Shown: positions 31,421-38,875 of the stretch, piece by piece | Layout of the letters: the number at the start of each line of letters is the position of its first letter | Numbering within the stretch: the first letter of the stretch is position 1 | Source of the DNA: Claveliimonas acetigenes | GTDB lineage: Bacteria; Bacillota; Clostridia; Lachnospirales; Lachnospiraceae | Direction: 5' to 3' | DNA: 64,000 nucleotides | Assembly: GCF_025567385.1 (NCBI RefSeq) | Contig: NZ_JAOQJU010000001.1 | Span: 372,001-436,000 of the forward strand | The notes under the pieces: generated by a model | Told to the model about the DNA's origin: nothing | The model's database searches: none | What the model saw: the letters and a program-made list of their open reading frames with translations, nothing else | Made by a program: the position numbers and the translations under genes

Positions 31421-31819
31421 ATGGAAAAATTATTTTATCCTGCAATTTTTCACAAAGCGGAAGAGGGAGGGTTTTGGATTTCCTTTCCGGATATCCCGGA
31501 ATGTTTTACAGAGGGCGAAAACATGGCGCAGGCATACGAGATGGCGGTAGAAGCACTCGGGCTTGCATTGACAAACCGGAAAGAAGAAAAGGAAGAAATC
31601 CCGGTTCCTTCAGAAGCCGATAAGATACTGGTTGATGATGGAGTGCTTGTAATTGTAGAGTTTGACATGCGGGAGTATCAGAGGAAACATAATTCGAAGG
31701 CAGTAAAGAAAACATTGAGTATTCCAGAATGGATGAACGAGGAAGCTGTTGAGATGGGAGTAAACTTCTCGCAGGTACTGCAAGAAGCTTTGATGAACAA
31801 ACTGAATGCAGGAAGGTAA
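31421..31819 (+). CDS. hicB: HicB antitoxin
   Basis: 132 residues. The N-terminal partial RNase H-like fold reads FYPAIFHKAEEGGFWISFPDIPECFTEGENMAQAYEMAVEALGLAL. The C-terminal part (KKTLSIPEWMNEEAVEMGVNFSQVLQEALMNKL) is a ribbon-helix-helix DNA-binding domain, so HicB can repress its promoter. GGAGGG upstream. Toxin-first order as usual for hicAB. Confidence 0.95.
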   Translation: MEKLFYPAIFHKAEEGGFWISFPDIPECFTEGENMAQAYEMAVEALGLALTNRKEEKEEIPVPSEADKILVDDGVLVIVEFDMREYQRKHNSKAVKKTLSIPEWMNEEAVEMGVNFSQVLQEALMNKLNAGR

Positions 31820-31869
31820 GAAATAATGCAGGAGAGCTGGAGACAGCTCTCTTTTTCGTGAGGTAAACC

Positions 31870-33501
31870 ATGGTTAAGAGAATTGATTTTAGCAGGGAAA
31901 CACCCGAAAGCAGGCGTATCTACGTAAACCAGTGGGATTATGGGCTAGTCCTCCACATAACAGGGATACAGGCAAAGGAAGCGCATTTTGCCGTTGAAGG
32001 GAGCCTGGACAATGCGCTTGTAGTGCCGCTGGCAGAGGAAGGCGGAATCCTTTCGGCAAACGTCCCGGACAGGTTCCTTACGCAGGAACGGGAGATATAC
32101 GCTTATTTGTATGAAGAAACCGGGGAAGATGGGCGTACAGTGGGGAAAGTAACCATCCATGTGAAGCCCCGGGCGAAGCCGGAGGATTACATCCACACTC
32201 CGGAAGAGCTGAAAAAGTATGAAGAGCTGGAAGAAGGGATAGGCGGGATAAGGGAAGAGTTGGAAAAGCTGGGACGCAGGGGCGTTATTGCGGACTTCGT
32301 GTTTACGGAAGAGAACCTGCGCGCTGCATCCCCGGATCCGGTCTTTTACGGCGGCGTACCGTCGGACTATCTGTCGCAGGCAGCCTGTGCGAAGACGCAG
32401 AACCTTGCGCCGTATGTATTCGATGCAGAAAGCGGAGGGCTTATATTCACGAGCGACCAGAAGGCGCATTTGATAGTCAGCATAGGGAACCGGACGCTCC
32501 TGGCCGGGCTGTCAGAGTTTACGGTTTCTTATGACTGCAAAAGCACCGGGGAATTTACAAAAGCGTGGCTGTGCTATCTCTGCCCGCATGATGCTGCACA
32601 GAGCCTGGAAACCTGTGATTATATAGGGATACTGGATTATCCGGACCATGTCCAGGTAGACCGGGCGTCGCAGGCACTTCCGATGGATACCTATACGGCG
32701 CCTGACGGTACTTACGCAGGGTGGCATCACGTAGATGTGGTATTCCGTGCACACGGGACAGAGGTTTATATTAACGGCGTGTTCATGGACATCATGCACA
32801 ATCCCTTGAATCCGACCGACCTGCTGAAGAGCGGCGGTGTGTTTTATATCGGCAGGGCGAACTGGGGAAGCGGGGAGTACTACGACGGGATAATAAAGAC
32901 ATTCCGGGTATACAACCGGGCGCTGTCAGCTGCTGAGATAGCTGAGGATTATGCCGGAAGGAAAGAACGAGGGGAGGATGTGCTTACAGGGAAAAACCAA
33001 TATGGTATTTCCATATACCGTAGTGGGGAAACATACACGTATCCGACGGATGAAAACGGCGACCTCTTCTCCGGATGGTTTGAGGATGCCGCACTTACAA
33101 AGCAGCTGAAAGATTCTGGCGTTGCTGCCGGAAGGTATTATGCAAAGTTTGTGGATAAGAATGTTTTGAGGGTGAAATACCAGAGAGCTGTCTACGATAA
33201 AGAGGATGGTAGAGTTTATAATATTCGCATGTATTCAACGACGGATTCACTGAATTATTCTGGTGGCGGATTTATTATAAATAACGGAGACGAAGAACAG
33301 AAAACTTTTAGTAGGTCAGTGTTTGACTCTTACAATGGAATTACTCCGGCACAAGTTGGTGGGGAAAATGCGAAATATTTGCGTGTAGATACGCTTGAAA
33401 ATGTATCGCCCGGCACAATATTGATGGTTACTTCATACTGGGTAACAATGGATGGAACAACTGTTATGGGAACTGCAGCGACGATACAAGTTCCTCAATA
33501 A
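31870..33501 (+). CDS. Tail fibre/baseplate protein with LamG-like domain
   Basis: 543 residues. An N-terminal BppU-like domain (SRRIYVNQWDYGLVLHITGIQAKEAHFAV; about 1-100) is followed by a coiled-coil neck (EELKKYEELEEGIGGIREELEKLG). A concanavalin/LamG-type domain covers about 190-360 (GLSEFTVSYDCKSTG...GWHHVDVVFRAHGTEVYINGV...YIGRANWGSGEYYDGIIKTFRVYNRALSAAEI). A short repeat-like GYTFSGWFxD-type unit and a C-terminal receptor-binding tip with lower GC end the protein. It probably binds cell-surface glycans. Confidence 0.85.
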   Translation: MVKRIDFSRETPESRRIYVNQWDYGLVLHITGIQAKEAHFAVEGSLDNALVVPLAEEGGILSANVPDRFLTQEREIYAYLYEETGEDGRTVGKVTIHVKPRAKPEDYIHTPEELKKYEELEEGIGGIREELEKLGRRGVIADFVFTEENLRAASPDPVFYGGVPSDYLSQAACAKTQNLAPYVFDAESGGLIFTSDQKAHLIVSIGNRTLLAGLSEFTVSYDCKSTGEFTKAWLCYLCPHDAAQSLETCDYIGILDYPDHVQVDRASQALPMDTYTAPDGTYAGWHHVDVVFRAHGTEVYINGVFMDIMHNPLNPTDLLKSGGVFYIGRANWGSGEYYDGIIKTFRVYNRALSAAEIAEDYAGRKERGEDVLTGKNQYGISIYRSGETYTYPTDENGDLFSGWFEDAALTKQLKDSGVAAGRYYAKFVDKNVLRVKYQRAVYDKEDGRVYNIRMYSTTDSLNYSGGGFIINNGDEEQKTFSRSVFDSYNGITPAQVGGENAKYLRVDTLENVSPGTILMVTSYWVTMDGTTVMGTAATIQVPQ

Positions 33502-33551
33502 CAAATGCAGAGGTTCATAGAATGGCTGTTTAAGGTGGAGGTGAGTGGGAA

Positions 33552-33698
33552 ATGGATACGAAGAAGCAGTCCTGTGAAGGCAAAGAAACCGGGAAAGATG
33601 CCGGAGGGCTTTTGAATGTAGGGGAATATAACGGTACGGATGCCGGGGAGTTTGGCGAGCTGGAAGAGGGGAAGGATATCAATCCTGAAATTATTTAA
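33552..33698 (+). CDS. Small acidic phage protein between fibre and endolysin
   Basis: 48 residues from ATG 33552, with GTGGAGGTG upstream. DTKKQSCEGKETGKDAGGLLNVGEYN and the acidic end GELEEGKDINPEII. No membrane segment; role unknown. The 126-bp gap to the endolysin has no further gene. Confidence 0.55.
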   Translation: MDTKKQSCEGKETGKDAGGLLNVGEYNGTDAGEFGELEEGKDINPEII

Positions 33699-33824
33699 GA
33701 AAATCAATATAAGCCGTTGTGACGTCGCAATAGGGTGCAAATAGGAATAGAATGGAGTACGCTGCTATTTTGGCAGCGGCTTCTTAAGGTATGCTGTGTT
33801 TTCGCAGCGGAAAGGAGAAAGAGT

Positions 33825-34787
33825 ATGGCACATTTATTTTTTATAGCAGGACACGGAGCAGGTGACCCCGGGGCAATGGGGAACGGATACCAGGAAGCAG
33901 AGCGGGTACGCGCGCTGGCTGGGAGAGTTAAGGCGTTGGGAGGCAACAACGTAACCATTGCGGACACTTCCCGGAATTGGTACGCGGACAAGGGAATAAA
34001 TACGCTTGTAATTCCAGACGGTTATGCAATCCTGGAAGCGCACATGGACAGCGGTGCCGCATCCGCCAAAGGAGGGCACGTAATCATTAAGGCGGGACTT
34101 GAGCCGGATAATTACGATAACGCCCTGGCAAGATTCCTGGCAGGGATCCTTCCGGGAAGAGCGAATACCATCGTGGGGAGAAGTGACCTCGCCAATCCGA
34201 ACAGGGCGGCAGCCAGAGGGTTTAATTACCGCTTGGTAGAATTTGGCTTTATCTCCAATGCTGGAGATGTAAACATCTTTAACAGCCGGATGGACGATAT
34301 TGCAAGGGGCGTACTGGCAGCATTTGGCATTCCGGCAGCCGGAGCGCAGGAGCAGCAGACATCGGAAGTACCGCAGATTATCAACGCCACCATCCAGGAC
34401 AATACAGGAGCCAACAACATGCGCCTGTTTATAGAGGATGCGGAGGACGGACACTGCCGGATCCGGAACAAGGAAGGGTATTACCTTACGGCTGCGGGAA
34501 GCATGGCAAATGTGAATGTGGACTTCCGTGCCTTCGACTGTGGGGCGTATTCCCAGTGGAACCTTATTAAGAAAGAGTATAAGAACGCCGTGTACCACAT
34601 GTTGCAGTCCGCGGCAAACGGGGAGCTGTTCCTGTCGGCGGAGAAGAACGGTGTCGGCAGTAGTAACTTAAAACTTTACACCGACTTGCACAACCAGCAG
34701 CAGAAGTTCTACGTTAGGGAAGAGTCGGATGGAGCGACGCTGCTGATCCATGCGTACACCGGGAAGTGCGTGGCGGCGAAGGAGTAA
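33825..34787 (+). CDS. Endolysin: N-acetylmuramoyl-L-alanine amidase with ricin-type lectin domain
   Basis: 320 residues from ATG 33825 (AAAGGAG). Residues 1-185 are an amidase_3-like zinc domain: FIAGHGAGDPGA with His10, ILEAHMDSGAAS with a second His, and RLVEFGFISN with the catalytic Glu. A linker with AAGAQEQQTSE leads to a beta-trefoil, ricin-B-like domain (about 195-320: MRLFIEDAEDGHCRIRNKEGYYLTA and KLYTDLHNQQQKFYVREE). The lectin part most likely binds wall polysaccharide. It is the last phage gene, ending 48 bp before attR. Confidence 0.9.
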   Translation: MAHLFFIAGHGAGDPGAMGNGYQEAERVRALAGRVKALGGNNVTIADTSRNWYADKGINTLVIPDGYAILEAHMDSGAASAKGGHVIIKAGLEPDNYDNALARFLAGILPGRANTIVGRSDLANPNRAAARGFNYRLVEFGFISNAGDVNIFNSRMDDIARGVLAAFGIPAAGAQEQQTSEVPQIINATIQDNTGANNMRLFIEDAEDGHCRIRNKEGYYLTAAGSMANVNVDFRAFDCGAYSQWNLIKKEYKNAVYHMLQSAANGELFLSAEKNGVGSSNLKLYTDLHNQQQKFYVREESDGATLLIHAYTGKCVAAKE

Positions 34788-34834
34788 AAAGAGTTTCTAC
34801 CTATTAAATATAGTTCATTTCTAACAATTACGGG

Positions 34835-34842
34835 CGGAAGAA
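34835..34842. other. attR core
   Basis: The second CGGAAGAA copy, preceded by the phage arm AACAATTACGGGCGGA (34823-34838, overlapping the core) and followed by CTGGCGCAT of cotJC. Joining the two phage arms gives an attP with perfect 16-bp inverted repeats around AGAA. Confidence 0.92.
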
Positions 34843-35259
34843 CTGGCGCATATGGAAATGATCTGCGCAATTGTTCATCAGCTTACAAGGAATCTGACGC
34901 CGGAAGAGCTGGAATGCTCCGGTTTTGACAAATATTATGTGGATCATACCCTTGCCCTCTGGCCGCAGGCCGCAAGTGGGGCACCGTGGACCGCAACTTA
35001 TTTCCAATCTAAGGGAGATCCGATCACAGATCTTCATGAAGATATGGCCGCAGAGCAGAAAGCCCGCACGACTTATGATAATATTCTGCGGCTTGTGAAA
35101 GATCCGGAAATCTGCGACCCGATTCGTTTCCTGCGGGAGAGGGAAATTGTTCACTATCAAAGATTCGGTGAAAGCTTAAGAATCGTACAGGATAAATTAG
35201 ATAGTAACAATTTCTACGCAATCAATCCGGAGTTTGATATTCGCAGATCCTGCAAATAA
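34843..35259 (+). pseudogene. cotJC: cotJC 3' half, separated by prophage
   Basis: 138 residues of CotJC, in frame from the attR core: LAHMEMICAIVHQLTRNLTPEEL, then YYVDHTLALWPQAASGAPWTATYFQSKGDPITDLHEDMAAEQKARTTYDNILRL and the conserved LREREIVHYQRFGESLRIVQ. Metal ligands Glu and His of the manganese site recur in both halves. It lacks a start and ribosome site here, so no product is expected unless the prophage leaves. Rejoined gene: 65 + 138 = 203 residues, the normal CotJC size. Confidence 0.93.
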
Positions 35260-35272
35260 GAACAAGTAGAAT

Positions 35273-35340
35273 GCTGCCTTCGAGTAAAATTGTGTATCGG
35301 TTCAGCCATATACAAAAATATTTATTTGAAGGCAGCGTTT
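35273..35340 (+). terminator. Terminator of the cotJ operon with a long loop
   Basis: GCTGCCTTC (35273-35281) pairs with GAAGGCAGC (35328-35336) and the stem extends into GAGTAAA/TTTATTT; TTTTC follows. The loop carries GTATCGGTTCAGCCAT (35294-35309), nearly identical to the inverted repeat at 58906-58921. Confidence 0.8.
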
Positions 35341-35342
35341 TC

Positions 35343-35371
35343 TTGACTATTTGTGAGAGCGGTGCTACAAT
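35343..35371 (+). promoter_or_regulatory. thiC promoter
   Basis: TTGACT (35343-35348), 17-bp spacer, TACAAT (35366-35371), immediately before the TPP riboswitch. Confidence 0.85.
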
Positions 35372-35385
35372 AAAGGAAGTTCAGA

Positions 35386-35475
35386 AGACGGGGAGCTTGT
35401 GTAAGCAGGCTGAGAGTAAGCTGTATTGCTTTGACCCATAACCTGATTTGGATAATGCCAACGTAGGGAACACAT
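35386..35475 (+). ncRNA. TPP riboswitch (THI element)
   Basis: Conserved blocks are visible in order: ACGGGGAGC, GGCTGAGAG, GACCC, ACCTGATTTGGATAATGCC, and ACGTAGGGAA. These are the core of the thiamine pyrophosphate aptamer. A perfect terminator follows at 35490-35518, so TPP binding should stop transcription of thiC. Confidence 0.97.
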
Positions 35476-35489
35476 AGTTTTAGTAGTTA

Positions 35490-35518
35490 CGATATGCGCT
35501 TGGCATATCGTTTTTTTT
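35490..35518 (+). terminator. Riboswitch-controlled terminator
   Basis: CGATATGC (35490-35497) pairs perfectly with GCATATCG (35503-35510), followed by eight Ts. Confidence 0.93.
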
Positions 35519-35824
35519 GTGTGATATAGGAAATCTTTGGATTCCCATATCACAAGCCCCTCGTGAGTGAGGGGAGTGGGGAGCTGAGGTGGGCTTTTCC
35601 ACTTTGTTGCGATAGATTGGGGGCACCACTTTCTGTCGCGTTATAAAATTAATGATACGCTTGATTTGGCTTCATTAATATCGCCGGAAGGGTTTCTGGT
35701 GAAGGTACCGGCTTTTGATAAAAGAAGGGCGTTTTCTGCCTGATTCTGTCTGTGTCCGGTATTTCGCATGCATTATCCAGTATTTTATATATTATTTTGG
35801 CGGGAAGCCGGGAGGAAGGAAAAA
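35519..35824 (+). other. Long leader between riboswitch terminator and thiC, no gene
   Basis: About 300 bp without a supported ORF. It begins with an imperfect 16-bp stem-loop (35520-35554) sharing the GATATAGGAAAT motif with the hairpin after tRNA-Ser at 37359-37400. A GC-rich tract (35555-35605) contains AAGCCC pairing with GGGCTT. I see no second promoter of good quality. It may be the scar of an inserted repeat or a decayed gene. Confidence 0.6.
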
Positions 35825-37135
35825 ATGTCTGATTATACTACACAAATGAATGCTGCACGTCAGGGAATTATTACCCCGCAGATGGAGATCGTGGCAGAGA
35901 AAGAACACATGGATCCGAAAGAGCTTCGAGAATTGATTGCAAAAGGAGAGGTGATTATTCCTTGTAATAAGAAACACAAATCCTTGGATCCAAGCGGAGT
36001 GGGAGCGAAGCTGACTACAAAAATCAATGTTAATCTGGGGGTATCCCGTGACTGGAAGGATGTGGACATGGAATATGAGAAGGTAAGGGCCGCCGTGGAG
36101 ATGGGAGCGGAAGCTATTATGGATCTGAGTTCCTATGGCGATACCAGAACCTTCCGACGAAAATTGACAGAAGAATGTCCGGCAATGATCGGTACGGTTC
36201 CGATTTATGACGCGGTTGTATATTATCATAAAGCGTTGGGCAAGATTACGGCTAGGGAATGGCTGGATATTGTCAGAATGCATGCAGAAGACGGTGTGGA
36301 TTTTATGACGATTCACTGTGGGATGAACCGGGCTACGGCAAAGCGGTTTAAGCAGAATAAACGGTTGATGAATATTGTTTCAAGAGGCGGGTCTATTATG
36401 TTTGCATGGATGGAGATGACGGGAGAAGAGAATCCGTTTTATGAATATTATGATGAAATCTTAGATATCTGCCGTGAATATGATATTACCATGAGTCTGG
36501 GTGATGCCTGCCGTCCGGGATGTATTGCTGACGCTACGGATACGGCTCAGATTGAGGAATTGATTACGCTTGGTGAACTTACGAAGCGCGCGTGGGAGAA
36601 GGATGTCCAGGTTATGATTGAGGGGCCGGGACACATGCCGATGAATCAGATTGCGGCGAATATGGAGATTCAGAAGACTCTGTGCCATGGAGCGCCGTTC
36701 TATGTGCTGGGACCTTTGGTTACGGATGTGGCTCCTGGATATGACCATATTACTTCTGCAATCGGAGGAGCGATCGCCGCGTCTGCGGGAGCTGCGTTCT
36801 TATGTTATGTTACGCCGGCAGAGCATCTGCGGCTGCCAAATGCGGACGATGTGAAAGAAGGAATTATTGCGGCGAAGATTGCGGCTCATGCGGCTGATAT
36901 TGCGAAGGGGGTCCCGGGAGCAGCGGACTGGGATTACAAAATGAGTGAGGCAAGAAAGCGCCTGGATTGGGAAGCGATGTTTGATTTGAGTATGGATCCG
37001 GAGAAAGCGCGCCGCTACCGTGCAGAGGCAAAGCCGGAGAAAGAGGATACCTGCAGTATGTGTGGAAATTTCTGTGCAGTGAAAAACACGAACCGGATTC
37101 TGGACGGTGAGATTGTAAGTATTTTTGATGAATAA
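35825..37135 (+). CDS. thiC: Phosphomethylpyrimidine synthase ThiC
   Basis: 436 residues from ATG 35825 with GGGAGGAAGG upstream. Catalyses the radical SAM rearrangement of aminoimidazole ribotide to HMP-phosphate in thiamine synthesis. Recognisable: QMNAARQGIITPQMEIVAEKE, GDTRTFRRKL, MTIHCGMNRATAKRF, LGDACRPGCIADATD, VMIEGPGHMPMNQI, GPLVTDVAPGYDHITSAIGGA and the C-terminal cluster ligand motif CSMCGNFC (CxxCxxxxC). Shorter than the E. coli form by its N-terminal domain, as usual in Clostridia. Controlled by the upstream TPP riboswitch; no other thi gene is adjacent. Confidence 0.97.
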   Translation: MSDYTTQMNAARQGIITPQMEIVAEKEHMDPKELRELIAKGEVIIPCNKKHKSLDPSGVGAKLTTKINVNLGVSRDWKDVDMEYEKVRAAVEMGAEAIMDLSSYGDTRTFRRKLTEECPAMIGTVPIYDAVVYYHKALGKITAREWLDIVRMHAEDGVDFMTIHCGMNRATAKRFKQNKRLMNIVSRGGSIMFAWMEMTGEENPFYEYYDEILDICREYDITMSLGDACRPGCIADATDTAQIEELITLGELTKRAWEKDVQVMIEGPGHMPMNQIAANMEIQKTLCHGAPFYVLGPLVTDVAPGYDHITSAIGGAIAASAGAAFLCYVTPAEHLRLPNADDVKEGIIAAKIAAHAADIAKGVPGAADWDYKMSEARKRLDWEAMFDLSMDPEKARRYRAEAKPEKEDTCSMCGNFCAVKNTNRILDGEIVSIFDE

Positions 37136-37144
37136 AAGACAAGA

Positions 37145-37175
37145 TTTTAGATTGCGCATAAAGCGCAATCTAAAA
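37145..37175. other. Stem-loop after thiC
   Basis: TTTTAGATTGCGC (37145-37157) pairs perfectly with GCGCAATCTAAAA (37163-37175) around ATAAA. There is no T-run on the plus strand, so termination is uncertain. Confidence 0.6.
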
Positions 37176-37270
37176 ATGAGAAGCGGTGCTTTAAGATGTT
37201 TTATGAAATCCTGATAAAGCTATTGAATTTTTTGCGAAAAAATGATACATTTATTTCGTTCAATGATTTT

Positions 37271-37355
37271 GCAGCAGTGGTCGAGCGGCTGATGGCATCT
37301 GCCTCGAAAGCAGAAGAGCCGAAAGGCTCCGGGGGTTCAAATCCCTCCTGCTGCG
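37271..37355 (+). tRNA. tRNA-Ser (anticodon CGA)
   Basis: Acceptor stem GCAGCAG (37271-37277) pairs with CTGCTGC (37348-37354), discriminator G. The anticodon arm TCTGC-CTCGAAA-GCAGA gives anticodon CGA. A long variable arm GAGCC-GAAA-GGCTC, as expected for serine, and the T-arm GGGGGTTCAAATCCCTC are clear. CCA is not encoded. A T-run follows. Confidence 0.97.
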
Positions 37356-37358
37356 TTT

Positions 37359-37400
37359 TTTATGATATAGGAAATTCTTTCGAATTTCCTATATCATAAA
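37359..37400. other. 19-bp perfect stem-loop after tRNA-Ser
   Basis: 37359-37377 pairs without mismatch with 37382-37400 (core GATATAGGAAATTC). It is an AT-rich long hairpin; related to the one at 35520-35554. It may be a genome-wide repeat. Confidence 0.75.
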
Positions 37401-37421
37401 ACGGGATATAGAGAGTTCGAC

Positions 37422-37441
37422 GCGGACTTGTCCGCTTTTTT
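37422..37441 (+). terminator. Terminator downstream of tRNA-Ser
   Basis: GCGGAC-TT-GTCCGC followed by TTTTTT. Confidence 0.85.
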
Positions 37442-37483
37442 ATTACACACAGGAAAAGTTTCCCGGCATTTCCTGTGTGTAAT
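37442..37483. other. 15-bp perfect inverted repeat
   Basis: ATTACACACAGGAAA (37442-37456) and TTTCCTGTGTGTAAT (37469-37483) with a 12-nt loop. It is the third hairpin in a row between tRNA-Ser and the next gene. Confidence 0.75.
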
Positions 37484-37515
37484 AGAGTTTTTAGGGTGAA
37501 ATGGGATGATGGAAG

Positions 37516-38712
37516 ATGGATAATATAACACAGATGCCGAAGGACAGCAGTAAATTGAAACGGACTGGCAGAGAGAAGACGAAAAAGACGATCAGGTATT
37601 TTGATTACAGCCTTCTGGCTGTGCTTATTTTTCTTATGTGTTTTGGACTTGTTATGTTATATAGTGCCAGTGCATATAGCTCCATGGTTAAGTATGGAGA
37701 TAGTATGCATTTTTTTAAACGGCAGGCTCTTTTCTGCGCGGTCGGTCTGGTAATTATGTACGTTGTTTCGAGAATTGATTATCATATTTATGCGAAGTAT
37801 GCGAAATATATCTATGGGCTTGCGATTTTTATGATGGCGTTAGTTCAGACACCTCTTGGAATTGAGGTTAATGGGGCAAGACGGTGGCTGAAGCTTCCTT
37901 TTGACCAGCAGCTTCAGCCGTCGGAGATTGCTAAAATAGCAGCAATTTTATTGATTCCGGTAATTGTCTGTAAGATGGGAAAGGAAATAAACTCTTTGCG
38001 GGGAGTTGTCCGGGTGTTGAGCTGGGGAGGTGTTCTGGCCGGATGTGTCTATTTCCTGACTGACAATCTGAGTACGGCAATTATTGTATTTGGTATTTCC
38101 TGTGTGATCGTATTTGTTGTCCATCCCAGGACGGCTCCTTTTATCGGGATAGTTACTGTCGGCTTTGCATTGCTGATGGCAGGAGTGAAGATTCTGGGAA
38201 GTATGATACAGACGAGCGATCTGGGCGATAATTTCCGGTTAAGAAGAATTATTGTGTGGCTGGCTCCGGAAAAGCATGCTTCTGATTGGGGATATCAAGT
38301 TATGCAGGGGCTGTATGCGATTGGCTCAGGAGGCTTTTTTGGAAAAGGACTTGGCAGCAGTGTGCAGAAGACGGTTATTCCGGAGGTTCAAAATGATATG
38401 ATTCTGTCTGTCATATGCGAAGAACTTGGAGTCTTCGGTGCAATTATGGTTTTGATGCTGTTTGGGCTGTTGCTTTACCGGCTTCTGTTCATATCTCAGA
38501 ATGCGCCTGATATCTATGGTTCGTTAATCGTAGCGGGAATATTTGCTCATATTGCGCTTCAGGTTATTTTAAATGTGGCGGTTGTACTTAATCTGATCCC
38601 CACGACCGGAATTACCCTGCCGTTCATCAGTTATGGCGGAACATCCATTCTGTTTTTGATGATAGAGATGGGACTTGCGCTGGGAGTTTCCAACAGAATT
38701 AAATTAGATTAA
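37516..38712 (+). CDS. SEDS-family peptidoglycan polymerase (FtsW/SpoVE paralogue)
   Basis: 398 residues, about ten transmembrane segments. Motifs: GLVMLYSASAYSSMVKYGDSMHFFKRQ, PFDQQLQPSEIAKIAAIL, DNLSTAIIVFG, YQVMQGLYAIGSGGFFGKGLGSSVQK, EVQNDMILSVICEELG, and TTGITLPFISYGGTS near the C-terminus. Polymerises lipid II with a class B PBP partner. Close in sequence to the dcw-cluster copy at 48486, so this is a second FtsW-type protein, maybe for sporulation (SpoVE) or vegetative division. Unlinked to a PBP here. Confidence 0.9.
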   Translation: MDNITQMPKDSSKLKRTGREKTKKTIRYFDYSLLAVLIFLMCFGLVMLYSASAYSSMVKYGDSMHFFKRQALFCAVGLVIMYVVSRIDYHIYAKYAKYIYGLAIFMMALVQTPLGIEVNGARRWLKLPFDQQLQPSEIAKIAAILLIPVIVCKMGKEINSLRGVVRVLSWGGVLAGCVYFLTDNLSTAIIVFGISCVIVFVVHPRTAPFIGIVTVGFALLMAGVKILGSMIQTSDLGDNFRLRRIIVWLAPEKHASDWGYQVMQGLYAIGSGGFFGKGLGSSVQKTVIPEVQNDMILSVICEELGVFGAIMVLMLFGLLLYRLLFISQNAPDIYGSLIVAGIFAHIALQVILNVAVVLNLIPTTGITLPFISYGGTSILFLMIEMGLALGVSNRIKLD

Positions 38713-38875
38713 AGAATTAGGGAATCATACCGATAAAACCTCTTTTCAATCCATAGAAAATGTGCTATTATTTAAGAAATGGTTTTTAATACTACATATA
38801 ATAGAAATAAAAAACATACATTATGGCTGCTCCTGCAAAGCTGTGGAGGACAGGGGTGTATGTGGGAGGATTGAA

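Larger units (their letters stand above)
1089..34842. mobile_element. Prophage integrated in cotJC by a large serine recombinase
   Basis: The element spans attL to attR; 33,746 bp would be excised. The left boundary is fixed by the broken CotJC frame and by the recombinase gene ending 36 bp inside; the right boundary by the resumption of CotJC. The gene content is a complete temperate siphovirus: integration, lysogeny switch, replication, DNA modification, late regulator, head, tail, lysis. Decay is limited (dam nonsense codon, methyltransferase remnant). All structural genes read rightward; the lysogeny genes at 1132-2688, 2899-2982, 3128-3982 and 4544-4942 read leftward. Confidence 0.95.

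Noticed and set aside
32288..32473. Arg-rich short ORF inside the fibre gene
   Set aside because: Shadow frame of the LamG-containing fibre protein without own start signal.
33735..33824. N-terminal extension of the endolysin
   Set aside because: The frame is open upstream, but ATG 33825 has a well-placed AAAGGAG and begins directly with the amidase strand.
37145..37175. thiC terminator
   Set aside because: The stem is perfect but has no T-run downstream on the plus strand, so it is listed only as a stem-loop.
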